64,000 nt of DNA from Shinisaurus crocodilurus (GCA_021292165.1 CM037878.1:7184857-7248856); one strand, 5' to 3'. Positions 52,545 to 63,866 are shown, counted from the stretch's first letter. Program-made: numbers and translations. Notes: generated by a model not told the origin, from the sequence alone.

Positions 52545-54195
52545 GTTTTCCTGTGGGAAGACCAACAACCGGGTCTTTGGTGGAGTTCGGCACTTAACGG
52601 GTTAACCGGCACTGAGATATTGCCCTTCAAAGGGATATCAAGCGATTTAAACCCAACCGCGACCTAAATATCACACGTAACCGTATTTAGACTAAAGAAT
52701 AGACTTTTATTTACTACAAAGTTAATGGAGCGGAACTAATAAGACTTCCAGCAATGTTACACCATAAACAAAACCAGGTCGTGACCTGAATAGATGGAAG
52801 ACTTCAATCTAGAGGCATAGCGTATTGCAGTAAGAGAGTCACCTCGCATCAAAGACTCTGAACTTATGGACTTTGCGTAGTGGTCTGCAAAGCCTGACTC
52901 CGAGCCCGTCTGCGCTCGGGGGAAGAAGCTGCTTGGTTTAGCCGGAGCTAGGGTAGGAATCTGACAGCTCGTCCCGTGTTCCCGACAACCTCATGGGGAC
53001 TGGCAGAGGGGTTTTCTACCCTATACACCCCCCTCCCCACCCCTTGGTGATCAGGTGGGCTTATTCCTGCCTGGGAAATGGTGGCGCCTTGAGTTTACCG
53101 GTGCCCTTTGGGGATACTTGGCAGCTCTTTGAGACTGCCTCTCACCTCAGGATGGTCCATGCTTCTTCTTGTGGATTGGGGCAGATGTGCCCCATTGATG
53201 GTATGCAGATGCAGTCACAGTATCTCCTGCCCCCCTGGTGGGGATTATGCAAAGGAGGGTTGCTAAGGTACAAGGGAAAACTATGTCAGGGTTCATGTCA
53301 CTGTGTGTGTGCGCTCAGGCTTTCTCCACATTTCCATATTTATTCAAGCTTCAGAACGCTGTGAAATTACAGTTAAGGGCCACACTTTTAACAACTGCTT
53401 TATTTAGGCAATATGGTTGTGGAGAAAGCCCAAACACAAGTCTGCACTCACACACACACAATCTTTCCCTAAGGGAGGGGGTGAGGGAGGGGGGATGAGA
53501 TCACCGGAGAAGCAACCAGACAGGTCGTCATCCCCAACAAAGGAGGGTCGGAGATCCACAAAAGTCCAGGAAGGACCATCAAGGACCATCAAACTATCAG
53601 GGCAGTCTCAAAGAGCTGCAAAGTACCAGTACGTCACCTTCTTCCCGGGCAGGAATAAGCCCACCTGAAACGAAGGGGCAGGAATAAGCCCCCACCTGAC
53701 CTGGAGGGCGGGGAGAGCGGGAACTCCGGGGGTAGAAAACCCCTCTCCCTTCCGGCAGAGGGTTGTTGGGAACCACGGGTACTTCGGGGCCAGATCCACC
53801 TTCAAAACAAGCAGTCCGAGTACGCCATTCTCATCCACGGATCGCCGACCCAGAGCCAGGCTGACACTGACTAGGCGTATGGTCTTTGGTCTGAGGTAAT
53901 TGGCTAGATTTCAGTCCGCTAGTCTGGGAGCCACCTCATTGGCTAAGACGGGAGTCAACTAAGGTTGTGTTGACAGTATAGTATTCCTGGAGAGCTGTTA
54001 GTTCCGTTCTGTGTTATTGTATAAACAATTAAAAGCCTTATTTGGTCATTTAAAGGGCTGCGGTTTCCTTTTGTGTGCGAAAGTCTCGAAGGTGGTCGCT
54101 AGCGCTCGGGCGGGTTGTAACTCAGTGCCGGTTAACCCGTTCAGCGCCGAACTCACGCAAAGGATCCTGTTGGTGATCCTTCACAATGGTATGGC
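52545..54195. repeat. Large inverted repeat of two LTR-like arms, about 0.8 kb each
   Basis: The left arm reversed matches the right arm along its whole length with moderate divergence. Anchors: gagttcggcacttaacggg (52580) against cccgttcagcgccgaactc (54138), gaggggttttctacc (53005) against ggtagaaaacccctc (53730), gcagctctttgagactgcc (53120) against ggcagtctcaaagagctgc (53602), and ggctttctccaca (53318) against tgtggagaaagcc (53417). The centre is near 53370. The right arm has a polyA-like aattaaaag and a TATA-like gtataaac, suggesting LTRs arranged head to head. No coding part was found. Confidence 0.7.
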
Positions 54196-54304
54196 CTCCT
54201 TTGTTGTGGCTAGTCCCACCTTGTTGGAGCTGGATGGCTGTCAGTGGACCCAAGTCCCAGATTTGTCTGTTAGTTGGAATAAACACATGGAAGTCTATGC
54301 CACT

Positions 54305-54585
54305 GAAGCTATCATAGCTATGGAATTCATTTCCACAAGATGTAGTGATGTAGCGATGGCCTCCACTTTGGAGGGCTTTAAAAGGGGGGATTGGACAAAT
54401 TAACGGAGAAGGCTTTCAAAGGCTACTGGTCCTGATTGGCTATGTGCTTCCTCCAGTATCAGAGGCAGTATGCCTATGTACACCAGTTGCTGGGGAACAT
54501 GGGCAGGAGGGTGCTGTTGCACTCACGTCCGGCTTGTGGGTTTCCCATGGGCAGCTGTTTGGCCCACACATTGCACAGCAAGTAG
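54305..54585 (+). mobile_element. CR1-like LINE 3' end (second subfamily)
   Basis: tggaattcatttccacaaga through cagctgtttggccca, next to palindromic MITE copy 8. Confidence 0.85.
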
Positions 54586-54587
54586 GG

Positions 54588-54709
54588 CAGTGTTCTCCAA
54601 CCTTGGGTCCGCAGATGTTTTTGGCCTACAACTCCCAGCATGCCCCAGCCAGCATAGCTGGCTGAGGCATGCTGGGAGTTGTAGGCTAAAAACATCTGGG
54701 GGAACACTG
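54588..54709. mobile_element. Palindromic hAT MITE, copy 8
   Basis: 8-bp duplication AAGTAGGG at 54580-54587 and 54710-54717. Confidence 0.95.
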
Positions 54710-54749
54710 AAGTAGGGGAAGCTGGATGCAACTGCAGTTTTTATTTTGT

Positions 54750-54986
54750 TTTTATTTATTATATTTATACCCCGCCTTTTTTCCTGCAAGGAACCCAAGG
54801 CGGCTTACACAATCCTCCTCCTCCTCTCCATTTTATCCTCACAACAACCCTGTGAGGTAGGTTAGGCTGAGAGTCCAGTGACTGGCCCAAAGTCACCCAG
54901 TGAGTTTCATGGCCGAGGTGGGGGGACTCGAACCCGGATCCTCCCGAGTCCCAGTCCAACACTCTCACCACCACTACGCCACACTG
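54750..54986 (-). mobile_element. tRNA/CORE SINE
   Basis: Reverse full-length copy, tail at 54750, head ccactacgccacact at its right. Confidence 0.93.
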
Positions 54987-55172
54987 TTGTTGAATGTTAT
55001 CAAGCTAGGAAGCTCCTGCTTCTACCTCTGTTATCTGATGGTGCTTCACCGCTGAACTTTACATTTTTATTATCTGAGAGGGCAACTGCGGCATTTTCCA
55101 AATTAATAAATGATCTTCGCAAGCGGGAAGAGGAGCCAGCCCCCCCCCCCACTGCACACCGGCACCCGAGGC

Positions 55173-55305
55173 CAGCCTTCCCCCAACCTGGCGCCCTCCA
55201 GAGGGGGGCTGGACTACAACTCCCACCGCCCCCAGCCAAGCTGGCTGGGGGTGATGGGGGTTGTAGTCTAACCCCTCTAGAGGGCGCCAGGTTGCGGGAA
55301 GGCTG
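55173..55305. mobile_element. hAT MITE of the CAGCCTTCCCC type
   Basis: Ends CAGCCTTCCCCCAACCTGG / CCAGGTTGCGGGAAGGCTG with gactacaactccca arms. No flanking duplication found. Confidence 0.85.
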
Positions 55306-55325
55306 CTTCACCAACTCTAATAACA

Positions 55326-55405
55326 CAGTGTTCTCCAACCTTGGGTCCCCAGATGTTTTTGTCCTACAACTCCCAGCATGCCCCAGCCAGCGTTGGAGAA
55401 CATTG
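55326..55405. mobile_element. Palindromic hAT MITE, copy 9, deleted
   Basis: The left arm is complete; most of the right arm is missing, leaving cgttggagaacattg. Confidence 0.88.
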
Positions 55406-55419
55406 CTCTAACAGAAATA

Positions 55420-56200
55420 TTGCGGAGGTCCCAAATCGTACCAGAAACCAAGATGACGTGTCTTCCGGCGATCTTCCCCCCCTCTGGGGGGGCGGCCGCC
55501 CCTTGTCACGTGCTGACGGTGGCTTCCGGCTTTGAGCTGTATGGCCCTCATAGAGATAGTAAAGTAGAGAGCGACTGGCAGGCTGAAGTATCCGGTAGTA
55601 ATTGAAAGCCTCCATGGCAACGATTATTCTCCGAGGGCGCCATAGACTTGTAATCGCATTCCCCCCCCGCCCCCCCAATTGTACCACACAGCAGAGCGGC
55701 ACCTCTCTACCCCGTGCTACCTTTGAGACGAGCCCCGCTCCATCGGAAATTGGTCGTTCAAATAGCGTCAGGAAGGGTGGTGGCTCTACCCCTTTCCTAT
55801 CTCTACAATGCAAAGTGTGGGGGAGCTTCAACCGTTGAGAGGCCGGTTTCCAGAGCGACGCCGCTGTAGCAAAGGATGCCCATGACTTTTTGACGTCCTC
55901 GTCACTTCCCCCGGAAATTGGGCCTTCGCCGGCCGCTCTAGCCGTGGTATCTCTACGGTGGGGCGGAAGCGGCCGGTCGCCATGGCAGCGGCGGCGCTGG
56001 TCCCCGGAGGCGCCGGAAGAAGCGGCTATGGCGGAGCCCTCACCCGCCCGGAGCGCCGCGGGCCACTCGGCCCACTCGGCCCGGCCGCTCAGCGGCTCCT
56101 GCCCGTCCCGCACCTACAGCCTCCGGCCGGCCTTCCAGCACAAGTCAGTGGCCGGGGTGGGGGCGCCCCCGAGGCGGGGTGGGGGCGCCCCCGAAGCTGG
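55420..56200 (+). promoter_or_regulatory. CpG-rich promoter region of DYNLT2B
   Basis: CpG and GC content rise sharply over the gene start and first exon, with no TATA box near the ATG. This is the usual look of a housekeeping ciliary-gene promoter. The left part overlaps a half palindromic MITE ending at 55405. Confidence 0.6.
56028..56143 (+). CDS. DYNLT2B: DYNLT2B exon 1
   Basis: The ATG is followed by GCG (Ala). Residues 1-38 plus two bases of codon 39 are encoded, and the donor is AA followed by gtcagt. Residues 29-38 match the conserved entry strand of the family (TYSLRPAFQH). Confidence 0.85.
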
Positions 56201-59200
56201 GCGGTGGCCGCCGTCGCCCGCCAGCCTGAGCCTTCCCCGACCTGGCGCCCCGCAGAGCTGGCGGACAACGACTCCCATCATTCCCCAGCCAGGCGCCGTT
56301 GCCCGACACATCTGGGAGACGCCAGGTTGGGGGGCGGGGGAGGCTGGGGGGGATAATGGGAGTTGTAGTCCAAGACATCTGGGGAGTTGTAGTGCAAGAC
56401 ATCTGGAGGGGCTTCAGATGGGGGGAGGCTGGAGGATAATGGGAGTTGTAGTCCCAGCACATCTGGAGGGGCTTCAGGTTGGGGGGAGGCTGGAGGATAA
56501 TGGGAGTTGTAGTCCCAACACATCTGGAGGGGCTTCAGGTTGGGGGAGGCTGGAGGATAATGGGAGTTGTAGTCCCAGCACATCTGGAGGGGCTTCAGGT
56601 TGGGGGAGGCTGGAGGATGATGGGAGTTGTAGTCCAAGACATCCGGGGGGGGGGTGCACTAGGCTGGGGAAGGCTGCTGTGGCACTTCTTATTTGCACAA
56701 ATCCCAAAGCAGTTTATAACATTGCTGTATATATAATTGGGTCCTGGGGCTTCGCACACTTAATCTCCCCCACCATGCACAAATAAGTCATTAACTGAAT
56801 GACACAAGCTATTAGGGTACTAGTAAATATCTGGAAAGCGATAATCAATGTCTTCGGTACGATCCAGTCCAAATTAAGCCAGTTCGAGAGAACAAATGAG
56901 AAATTCCTGCTGTTTTCAGTGAGAGAGAGCAACTCCGCCTGTCTGCATGCCCCACTGAAATGTATGGGACTTAAAAGGAACTTTGGCATGCCTGGGCTGA
57001 TTGCAAATATATTGATATAAAGTTTTTATCCCTAATTCATTCATAGTACACAGCACAGAGTGCTGCAGCAACTCACTTGATCCCTCCCTCCAGGTAAATG
57101 CAGAGCCATTAGTAGGCACTCACTTAGTACAGTTGCTCAACCAGCTGCCTTCCTTCCATCAAACTGAAGGTGGCACATACATTTGGTTCCAAGGAGGTCT
57201 CCTTTCCAGGCGCAAGACAGACCCAGCTTCGGCACAACTGCTGCACTGTACAGGCATGCCCTGCGACAGATGGGGTTTGTGCATGCAAGGTGTTCTGTAG
57301 AAAAGCATTCAGTTAAAACATCTCCCACTCTCATGCTCAAGTGGTATGGTCCCTGGAGGCATATACGATGTGCTGCTTCTGAAGGTGTAGATTTGAGACA
57401 TGTTTTGGAGTTGTCGTCCTAGCCTTTAGTGTAGCTCACAAATCAGATGTCCCACACCCCAGTTACTTGCTATACTGATGAAGAGGAAATAGAAATCCAG
57501 GCAATCCTGTGCCCTTCTCTTTCCTATTAGATTCCGCTCTTCTAGAGTGAAAGACTGCATCCATGAGGTGTTAAAGGAGGAGCTGGCCAATGTACAGTAC
57601 ACTCCTGAAGAAACCCCACTACTCACCAAATCCTTATCAGAGACAATCAGAGACAAGCTGAAAGGTAGTAAGATGCAGTTGGAGAAACTGCCTTTTCCTC
57701 ACTACATTTCTTTCTTTCCCTCTCCCTCACTCTTTTGCCCACAGACAGACCCACACATCCCACTGATGATCTTTTTGCAATGGGCAGAACATCTGCTCTT
57801 GCCATGATAGGTGTGCAAAATCTTATCAGTTCTTCCTAATCATCTTTCTTTCTTCCCCTCTTCCTTTTTAGAGAAAGGATTTCAGCGGTATAAAATAGTC
57901 GTGCAGGTGGTGATCGGAGAACAGAGAGGCGAGGGTGTTAAGTAAGTCTGGCTTTTTCACCGCTACAGAATTGTCCACGTTTTAAATACTTTTGCAATAT
58001 TATATTATGTTCATGGTGAAGTTTTTTTATTTATTTATTTTATAAACTGCAGAACTAAACATTGCTTTGCATTTATCCTGAACATTCTACAAATGATAAA
58101 TTATCACATTTCTTCTAGAAACTTAAAACAATGATTTGTTCTCATTCGCATTATGCACCTACAATATCCAGAAGGAATCAGGCAGCTTGGCAGCAGCAGT
58201 AACATGTTTGATGTAACTAACACTCCCATCTCTGGATTTGTCTGGAGTGAATTCATACAGATCCTCATTCTTTTATCCCCAGATAATTATCATTCTGATT
58301 TTCTCCAGCACATAGGACAGTTCCCAATTTGAAGGTGGGGGCGTTATCACTAATTGTGTTTGGTCCGTCTACGATCCCCTTTCTACCAATATTGGCTCCC
58401 GAGGTAGCTTATGGAGAAGCATCCCAGCTTTTCAGATGGAACGAACAATATTCAGATGTTAATTATTGTCACCGACCTTGTTAATGGATTGCTCCCTGTT
58501 TATTTCTTCAGCATGGCTGCCCGATGTTTCTGGGATGCCGATACCGACAACTATGCTCAGGATGTTTTCATGAATGTAAGTGCTTTGCCGTTTTTGCCAA
58601 GTGCCGTCCGCAGGAAGCTGTTCAGAAAATGTGTGCCCTGAATCCTCCCACAGACATAACTGAATTAGCCTTGCTAGATGGAAGACAGTTTGCAGGATGC
58701 TCCCAGGACTACTGGGACAAAGAAGCAATAATATAGCTGTTCCCCCATTAATATGACTAGAGATATATAATCTAGTCATCACTCCAGGTCTGTCTATGGC
58801 CAGAATCAAAACATACAGTCCAGTATGAGGCTAAGAGGTTTTTAGAGCAGCAAAACTAGAGATTAATTTTCAGTGGTTCACCAAGTACAAAGTGAATAGA
58901 TGCCAAATTGGGTAGCATTACCTACTGACTGGAGAGCATGTAGCACCTCAAAAGTTACGTTCCATCTTTTTAAAAAAGAAAACCATTTCCCCCCCCCCTT
59001 TCCTTTTTATGGTTTTGTTCTTTTCGTTTTGTTGAAATTCACACACACACACACACACACACACAAGTTCCATCTTTTAAAAAAAGATATTTTCCTCCAG
59101 TATGCAGATCCCTCTTCTGGACAGCTAAATGTGATATTGTCCAACTTGCAGAAAAGTTGTAGGTAGGTGACCCCAGTACATGGGCAGGTTGGCATGGGGG

Positions 59201-59519
59201 CAGGTGTTTCTTTAGGAGCCCAGGTCCCAAGCACAGGCATTTCTCCGCTCCCACCAGGCTTTTGAAATCTCACCAGGCAAAGTTCATATGATTTTAAGCT
59301 GATCTTCTCACTCATAAAACCTAGAAACTTGTTTCGTTTCCTTTTTTAAAAAGAAAAATTGCAGCAGAAACCCTCATCATAGTTATTATTGCACCAGATG
59401 CCAAAATTCATGATTTTGTTCCACCTGAGGGCGTTTTCGCTCACACATCTGTTCTTCTGTCATTTCCCCAGGACAGCCTCTTCTGCGTGGTGGTTGCCTT
59501 TGGCTGTTTCTTCTACTGA
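56028..59519 (+). CDS. DYNLT2B: Dynein light chain Tctex-type 2B (TCTEX1D2), complete five-exon gene
   Basis: Join of 56028-56143, 57531-57664, 57872-57941, 58512-58575 and 59472-59519: 432 nt, 143 residues plus stop (human 142). The protein is a light chain of cytoplasmic dynein-2, the retrograde motor of intraflagellar transport in cilia. The residues beyond the variable N-terminus follow the family: TYSLRPAFQ (29-37), VKDCIHEVLKEELAN, RYKIVVQVVIGEQRGEG, ARCFWDADTDNY, and the end SLFCVVVAFGCFFY. All junctions are GT-AG, with phases 2-1-2-0. The ATG at 56028 lies in a CpG-rich region; another ATG in a different frame lies upstream near 55982. N-terminal residues 1-27 are Ser/Pro/Ala-rich and unlike the human sequence, so the exact start is less certain than the rest. 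A polyA signal lies at 60206. Confidence 0.95.
56250..56655. repeat. MITE-derived minisatellite in DYNLT2B intron 1
   Basis: A MITE (gacctggcgccccgcag at 56238 and gacgccaggttgggggg at 56320) is followed by about five tandem units. The landmark agttgtagt occurs at 56361, 56385, 56444, 56505, 56565 and 56625, that is spacing 24, 59, 61, 60 and 60. Units read ggaggataatgggagttgta and catctggaggggcttcagg, matching one MITE arm. Confidence 0.9.
56656..57530 (+). other. DYNLT2B intron 1, remaining part
   Basis: No repeat or exon recognised. Confidence 0.5.
57531..57664 (+). CDS. DYNLT2B: DYNLT2B exon 2
   Basis: Acceptor ttcctattag, donor AAAG followed by gtagta. It encodes residues 39-84, the first helices of the Tctex-1 fold, including VKDCIHEVLKEELAN and the LSETIRDKLK helix. 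Confidence 0.95.
57872..57941 (+). CDS. DYNLT2B: DYNLT2B exon 3
   Basis: Acceptor cctttttag, donor TTAA followed by gtaagt. It encodes residues 84-107, the family-typical strand GFQRYKIVVQVVIGEQRGEG. Confidence 0.95.
57942..58511 (+). other. DYNLT2B intron 3
   Basis: No repeat recognised apart from an ATTT run near 58027. Confidence 0.5.
58512..58575 (+). CDS. DYNLT2B: DYNLT2B exon 4
   Basis: Acceptor atttcttcag, donor AAT followed by gtaagt. It encodes residues 107-128 with the conserved ARCFWDADTDNYAQDVF strand. Residue 107 is Asn across the splice where human has Phe. Confidence 0.95.
58576..59471 (+). other. DYNLT2B intron 4, with (CA)n at 59039-59066
   Basis: No other repeat or exon recognised. 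Confidence 0.5.
59472..59519 (+). CDS. DYNLT2B: DYNLT2B exon 5 and stop
   Basis: Acceptor catttccccag. Fifteen codons form the closing hydrophobic strand SLFCVVVAFGCFFY, then TGA at 59517-59519. Confidence 0.95.
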   Translation, partial: DSLFCVVVAFGCFFY

Positions 59520-60205
59520 CACTGATGGAGAGTTCAAAGAAGAAAGGCCATTGTTTCTGAGACATTGAGGAAGCGATATACAACGCATAATTTTTTAAAA
59601 AATATGGATGCTCTCTTTAACAAATACATTTTCTCTACATGACACTTAGAAGATATCACAGACTACAGCTGGTACTGCTTTTGTATATAAGTGGAGCTTT
59701 CTGCACAAGCTCCGTTGAAATGAATGGGGTAGTGTTTTTGAACAGCTCCTCTTCATTTCGTTGGGGTTTGCATAGGAGAGCATCCTGCCAAATTCAGTCC
59801 TACTTTTACTTGTAACTTGGTGCAAAATGGGACCCGTCTGGATACAGCCATTACCAACAATTGAACATTCTGGTTGCAAATCCACTATGTGTGTTGCAGA
59901 GGCTAAACTCATATCCTGAATATCAATCCATTTGAATGAAGATAATTGAAATCTCAGTGACAACTTCAATATAATACACTGTGTAATCTTTAATCAGTGT
60001 GTACTCCCATATGAGTTCTCCTAATCCAGTCCTGAAAATTCTTTTTTTCTCCTACTACATATATTTCCACTCTCCTTCCACATTCTGTCTCCTTCTCCAA
60101 GGAACAAAATTTAAGGAAGAGCTGTAACAGTTACACTCTGTTCTCTTGGATAAGGTTTGTCAGATTTTGTTGTAGCCTTCCTAACTCATCACAACTGCTT
60201 AACTC

Positions 60206-60211
60206 AATAAA
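60206..60211 (+). terminator. Polyadenylation signal, likely for DYNLT2B
   Basis: AATAAA lies 690 nt after the DYNLT2B stop, in sequence with no recognised repeat. It is the best-placed canonical hexamer seen; no cleavage site was determined. Confidence 0.45.
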
Positions 60212-60323
60212 CCTATTAGAGGAGGCAGTTTCTTATATCAGTTGTAATATTATCTCTTTGCCAAGTGCTTGTAAATAATAATACTTAGAATTAGGATTGT
60301 CACCTGAATAAAGAAATCTTATA

Positions 60324-60573
60324 CAGTAATACCTTGGATTGCAAGCATAATTCATCCCGGAACCGTGCTTGTAATCCAAAACACTCTTATATCAAAGCGA
60401 GTCTCTGGCAGGCGTGAGCGGGGCCGATTTCGGCCCGCTTGAGGCGAGCGGTTACATCCCTATGCTTGTCTTGCAAGACCTTGCTCATTTATCTAGTCAA
60501 AAAATTTTAACAAAATTTGCTTGTCTTGCAAAACGCTCTCAGACCAAGTTACTTGCAATCCAAGGTATTATTG
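60324..60573 (+). mobile_element. TA-duplicating MITE (Tc1/mariner-like), copy 3, rearranged
   Basis: Ends CAGTAATACCTTGGATTG / CAATCCAAGGTATTATTG with TA flanks. Part of the interior (60414-60465) is replaced by CpG-rich sequence related to 44581-44630. Confidence 0.85.
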
Positions 60574-60980
60574 TAATTGATTCGTTAAAATTTGTATATG
60601 AGTTAAAAAAAAAAAAAAAAGATGTTGAAGCAAGAATCATTCTTTTGTTTTTAACTGATGCACTCATGTATTGTAACAAGCACCCTTAGAAGAGACAAAT
60701 GGAGGGATTATCTGCTGCCCAATTGGAGTACTTTTTGTCGCTGATCAAAAGTCTTTTTTAATTGAGTAGCCGAATTGATTAATCAAATGTTGCAGCCCGA
60801 CTTAGCATTTATATTGTGCTTTCTGAGTGTTCAAAGAGTTTAGTATACATTCTTTGCAATCCCTACAACACTCCCTGCAAAGTAGGATTGCCAACTTTCT
60901 TTACCCGTAACAGCAACAGGAGCTTGGCCTGCAGACGTTTGCAGCTTGTATTTGCTTCTCAGATATTAGTGTGGCTAAAG

Positions 60981-61070
60981 CAGTGTTCTCCAACCTTGGG
61001 TCCCGTTGGCTGGGGCATGCCGGGAGTTGTAGGCCAAAAACATCTGGGGACCCAAGGTTAGAGAACACTA
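60981..61070. mobile_element. Palindromic hAT MITE, copy 10, shortened
   Basis: 8-bp duplication GGCTAAAG / TGCTAAAG at 60973-60980 and 61071-61078; most of the left arm is deleted. Confidence 0.9.
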
Positions 61071-61078
61071 TGCTAAAG

Positions 61079-61660
61079 CCTCCTCCCCATCCCAGTGCCT
61101 CCAGTCGGGATTGCTGTTTCCGCTTCACCGTTAGCAGTGAACCTGATTAGCGGCGAGGGGGTGGGATTAGCAGGTGACCGCAGGGGGAACATGGGGGCCA
61201 CACAAAAGGCCTTGGAGGGCCGCATGCAGGACATGGGTTGTGCACACCTGGCTTATGTCCGTGCAGTGAAAAGCTACTGTTAAAGACATAGGGCCAGGCC
61301 AGGCCAGTTATTTCTGACCAGGTGGCAACTCTAGTGTAACATAGTCCAGTTTCATTATCTTCATATTCGGATCTGAGGCTGAGTCGTAATGGAGGTCACC
61401 TAGCAAGCTGATACATGTGGTTAGCGTGAACTGTGAACCAAGGGCGTCCCAAGTTCTCCTGCTGCGAGTGTATTGTTAACGTGTGATGTGGTTGCGAGCA
61501 TCTTCTTATCTATTAAATCATTTAGCATCTTTTCACTCCGCCTTTTGCGCAATGGTCCCAACGCAGCTTACATTAAAAACATAAAAATACAAGCATGAAA
61601 TAAAACCATTAAGGATGGAAGAGAGAAGAAACATGTAGATAAAGCTAGTGGGAAGTGGCT
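61079..61660. other. Unassigned intergenic sequence
   Basis: Nothing recognised. Confidence 0.4.
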
Positions 61661-61664
61661 GAAA

Positions 61665-61915
61665 GTGGAAGCACAAAGCGTCCTGTGGCACCTTAAAAGA
61701 TTTAACAAATCTATTATTCCATAAACTTTCATGGAGCAGAGTCCCACCTCATCAGATACATGAAGTGTTCCAAGTTGCACTTCATGCATCTGGTTAAGTA
61801 GACTGGTCCATGGAAGCTTATGCCAGAATAAATTTTGTAGTGGTTAAGGTGCCCCAGAAAGACACTTGTGTTTGCTGCAACAGACTAACATGGCTACCCC
61901 TCTGGAAACTGACTT
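61665..61915. mobile_element. LINE-like interspersed repeat
   Basis: gtcctgtggcaccttaaaag, ggaagcttatgccagaataa and cagactaacatggctaccc. Confidence 0.6.
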
Positions 61916-61959
61916 TTTTCCCGACATAAGAGAAATAGTTAAATGGAAACAAAGCTTCC

Positions 61960-62035
61960 ACAAGATGGTTGGCTGGAGATAATGGGAATTGTAGTCCAAG
62001 ACATCAGCACCTGACCGGGGAAGGCTGGATTAGAT
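61960..62035. mobile_element. Decayed hAT MITE fragment
   Basis: gataatgggaattgtagtcc and ggggaaggctgg. Confidence 0.65.
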
Positions 62036-62547
62036 TATTGTCATCATGTGACTATTAAGAGGAATCCTGAATGCTTAAGAGTTAGCTGGCATAAGAGGCC
62101 ATCCATTCCAGTTCCCTGCTGCATGGTACATTCCACAGATGGAAACTGGGAAGAGATCCCTGCACTTATAACAAAGGTTACTGACCAAGGCATCCATTTC
62201 CATTACATGTGGCTGAAAGCTGACTCCCATTTGCTGGATTCACTTGCTCTTGTGACTGAAAAGCCAAACAGGGAAAGCTGTCTGAGTAAAAGGTATTCTA
62301 AGTACCCTACAATACATTAGCAATTCAGAATCTCCTGTGGCTGGTATGGTATGGTAGGGAGGCGAAGTGGCAAGGCTGTGCACAGCTTGTTGCCTGTATG
62401 GTTCCTGTGCATACATCCGTATGCCTGTGCACTACAAATACATTGTCACCCTACCTGGAGATTTAGCTGCTAGAAGGAGGGAGTGGAACCCTAAGGAATG
62501 AGCATCTTACAGCAAGATTTTTAATAGGCTTTTTTAATGGCCGCTTC
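62036..62547. other. Unassigned intergenic sequence
   Basis: Nothing recognised. Confidence 0.4.
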
Positions 62548-62555
62548 CTATATAA

Positions 62556-62693
62556 CAGGGCTCTCCAACCTGGGGTCCCCAGAGGTTGCTGGCCTACAGC
62601 TCCCAGCATGCCCAGCCTGCATGGCTAATGGCAAGGGATTCTGGGAGCTGTAGTCCAGCAACATCTCTGGAGACCCAAGGTGGGAGAGCCCTG
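62556..62693. mobile_element. Palindromic hAT MITE, variant subfamily, copy 11
   Basis: Ends CAGGGCTCTCCAACC / GGGAGAGCCCTG; 8-bp duplication CTATATAA / CTATAGAA at 62548-62555 and 62694-62701. Confidence 0.93.
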
Positions 62694-62867
62694 CTATAGA
62701 AGAAGGAGCTACTTAGACAATCTCAGCGACTGTTGGTCCATTCTTGACCAATACTATCAGGGAGCAGTGGCTCTCCAAAGTTTCAGTCAGGATTTATTCC
62801 TAGCCTTGCAGCCTTGATGACTGTTTTAATCAGCGATGCCAAGATGGAATCTAGGACCTTTTACGTG

Positions 62868-63320
62868 CAAATTATTATATTTATATCTTGCCTTTTCCCC
62901 AATACTGGGACTCAAGGCCGCATTGCAACATTAAAACGTGTACAATTAAAACATATAAATAGGAATATACAAAAGTTAAAAATACAATTACATTAGCTAT
63001 AATATTAAAATTATATAAAAATATCAGAGTTAAAACAACAGTAACAATGTAAACAGTGGAATCCATCGCATACTCACAGGTCCAGGCTATTCCCGAAGGC
63101 CTGCTGGAACAAAAAGGGTTTTGCCTGCCTCCGGAAGCATACCAAGGAGGGCGCCATTCTAGCCTCCCTGGGAAGGGAATTCCAGAGTGCCGGGGCAACC
63201 ACCGAGAAGGCCCTCTGCCGGGTTCCTGCCAGGCGTGCCTGAGATGGTGGCGGAACCAAGAGACGGGCCTCCCCTGAGGATCTCAGGGTACGGGCAGGCT
63301 CCTAAGGGAGAACACGGCCT
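62868..63320 (-). mobile_element. LINE 3' end
   Basis: Tail ttatatttatatcttgcc at the left, then caaaaagggttttgcctgcc and ggaattccagagtgccgggg; the reverse strand reads LWNSLPREAR, a LINE C-terminal motif. Confidence 0.75.
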
Positions 63321-63479
63321 TTCAGATCACCTGGACCCGAGCTGCATAGAGAAAGTGCCTGCTCTAGCACTAACCTATCCACTTTTCTTAAAAAGACCCT
63401 CCCACCCCAAAAAAATACCCTCTTCCTTCGTGCTCTGCTTCTAGCTAGAAGTGGCACCACAGCCTACGAGCTGTGCGAT

Positions 63480-63866
63480 AGGCCTCCTACCCAGCAGGGG
63501 GTGTTGATGAGGGGCCCTGAAGTTGCCACGAAAGCAGCTCGCTCGCATATCGTGCAGGAGCGGCCGGGCCGGGCCGGGCCGGGGGCGGCAGCTCCAGTTG
63601 GGGCTCCCCTGCTCCCGCCGAGAGCGCTGCCGCCCCCTCGTGGGCCCCGGGGGGAGCGCGGCACCGGAGAGAGGTCGCCGCCCGGCTGACCCGCGGTTCT
63701 CCCCTTGGCCGGAGCCGCTCATCGGCGACCCCCGGCACCTCCTCCGTGAACCGAGAGCTCCCCGTGACCCCCCGCTCCTGCTGCCTTCGGCCCCCCGGGT
63801 CCCCGTCTGCTCCCACGGGGCCGGCCTGCTTGCCCCCCCAGCTCCGCCCCCCCCCCGGCAACCGCC
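63480..63866 (+). promoter_or_regulatory. GC-rich CpG-island-like region before the partial gene
   Basis: Dense in G, C and CpG, including repeated gggccgggcc, with no repeat family recognised. It is probably the promoter and 5' UTR of the gene starting at 63867. Confidence 0.5.

Noticed and set aside
56341..56640. CRISPR-like array of 60-bp units
   Set aside because: Units are directly adjacent with no spacers, derive from a MITE arm, and the DNA is vertebrate.
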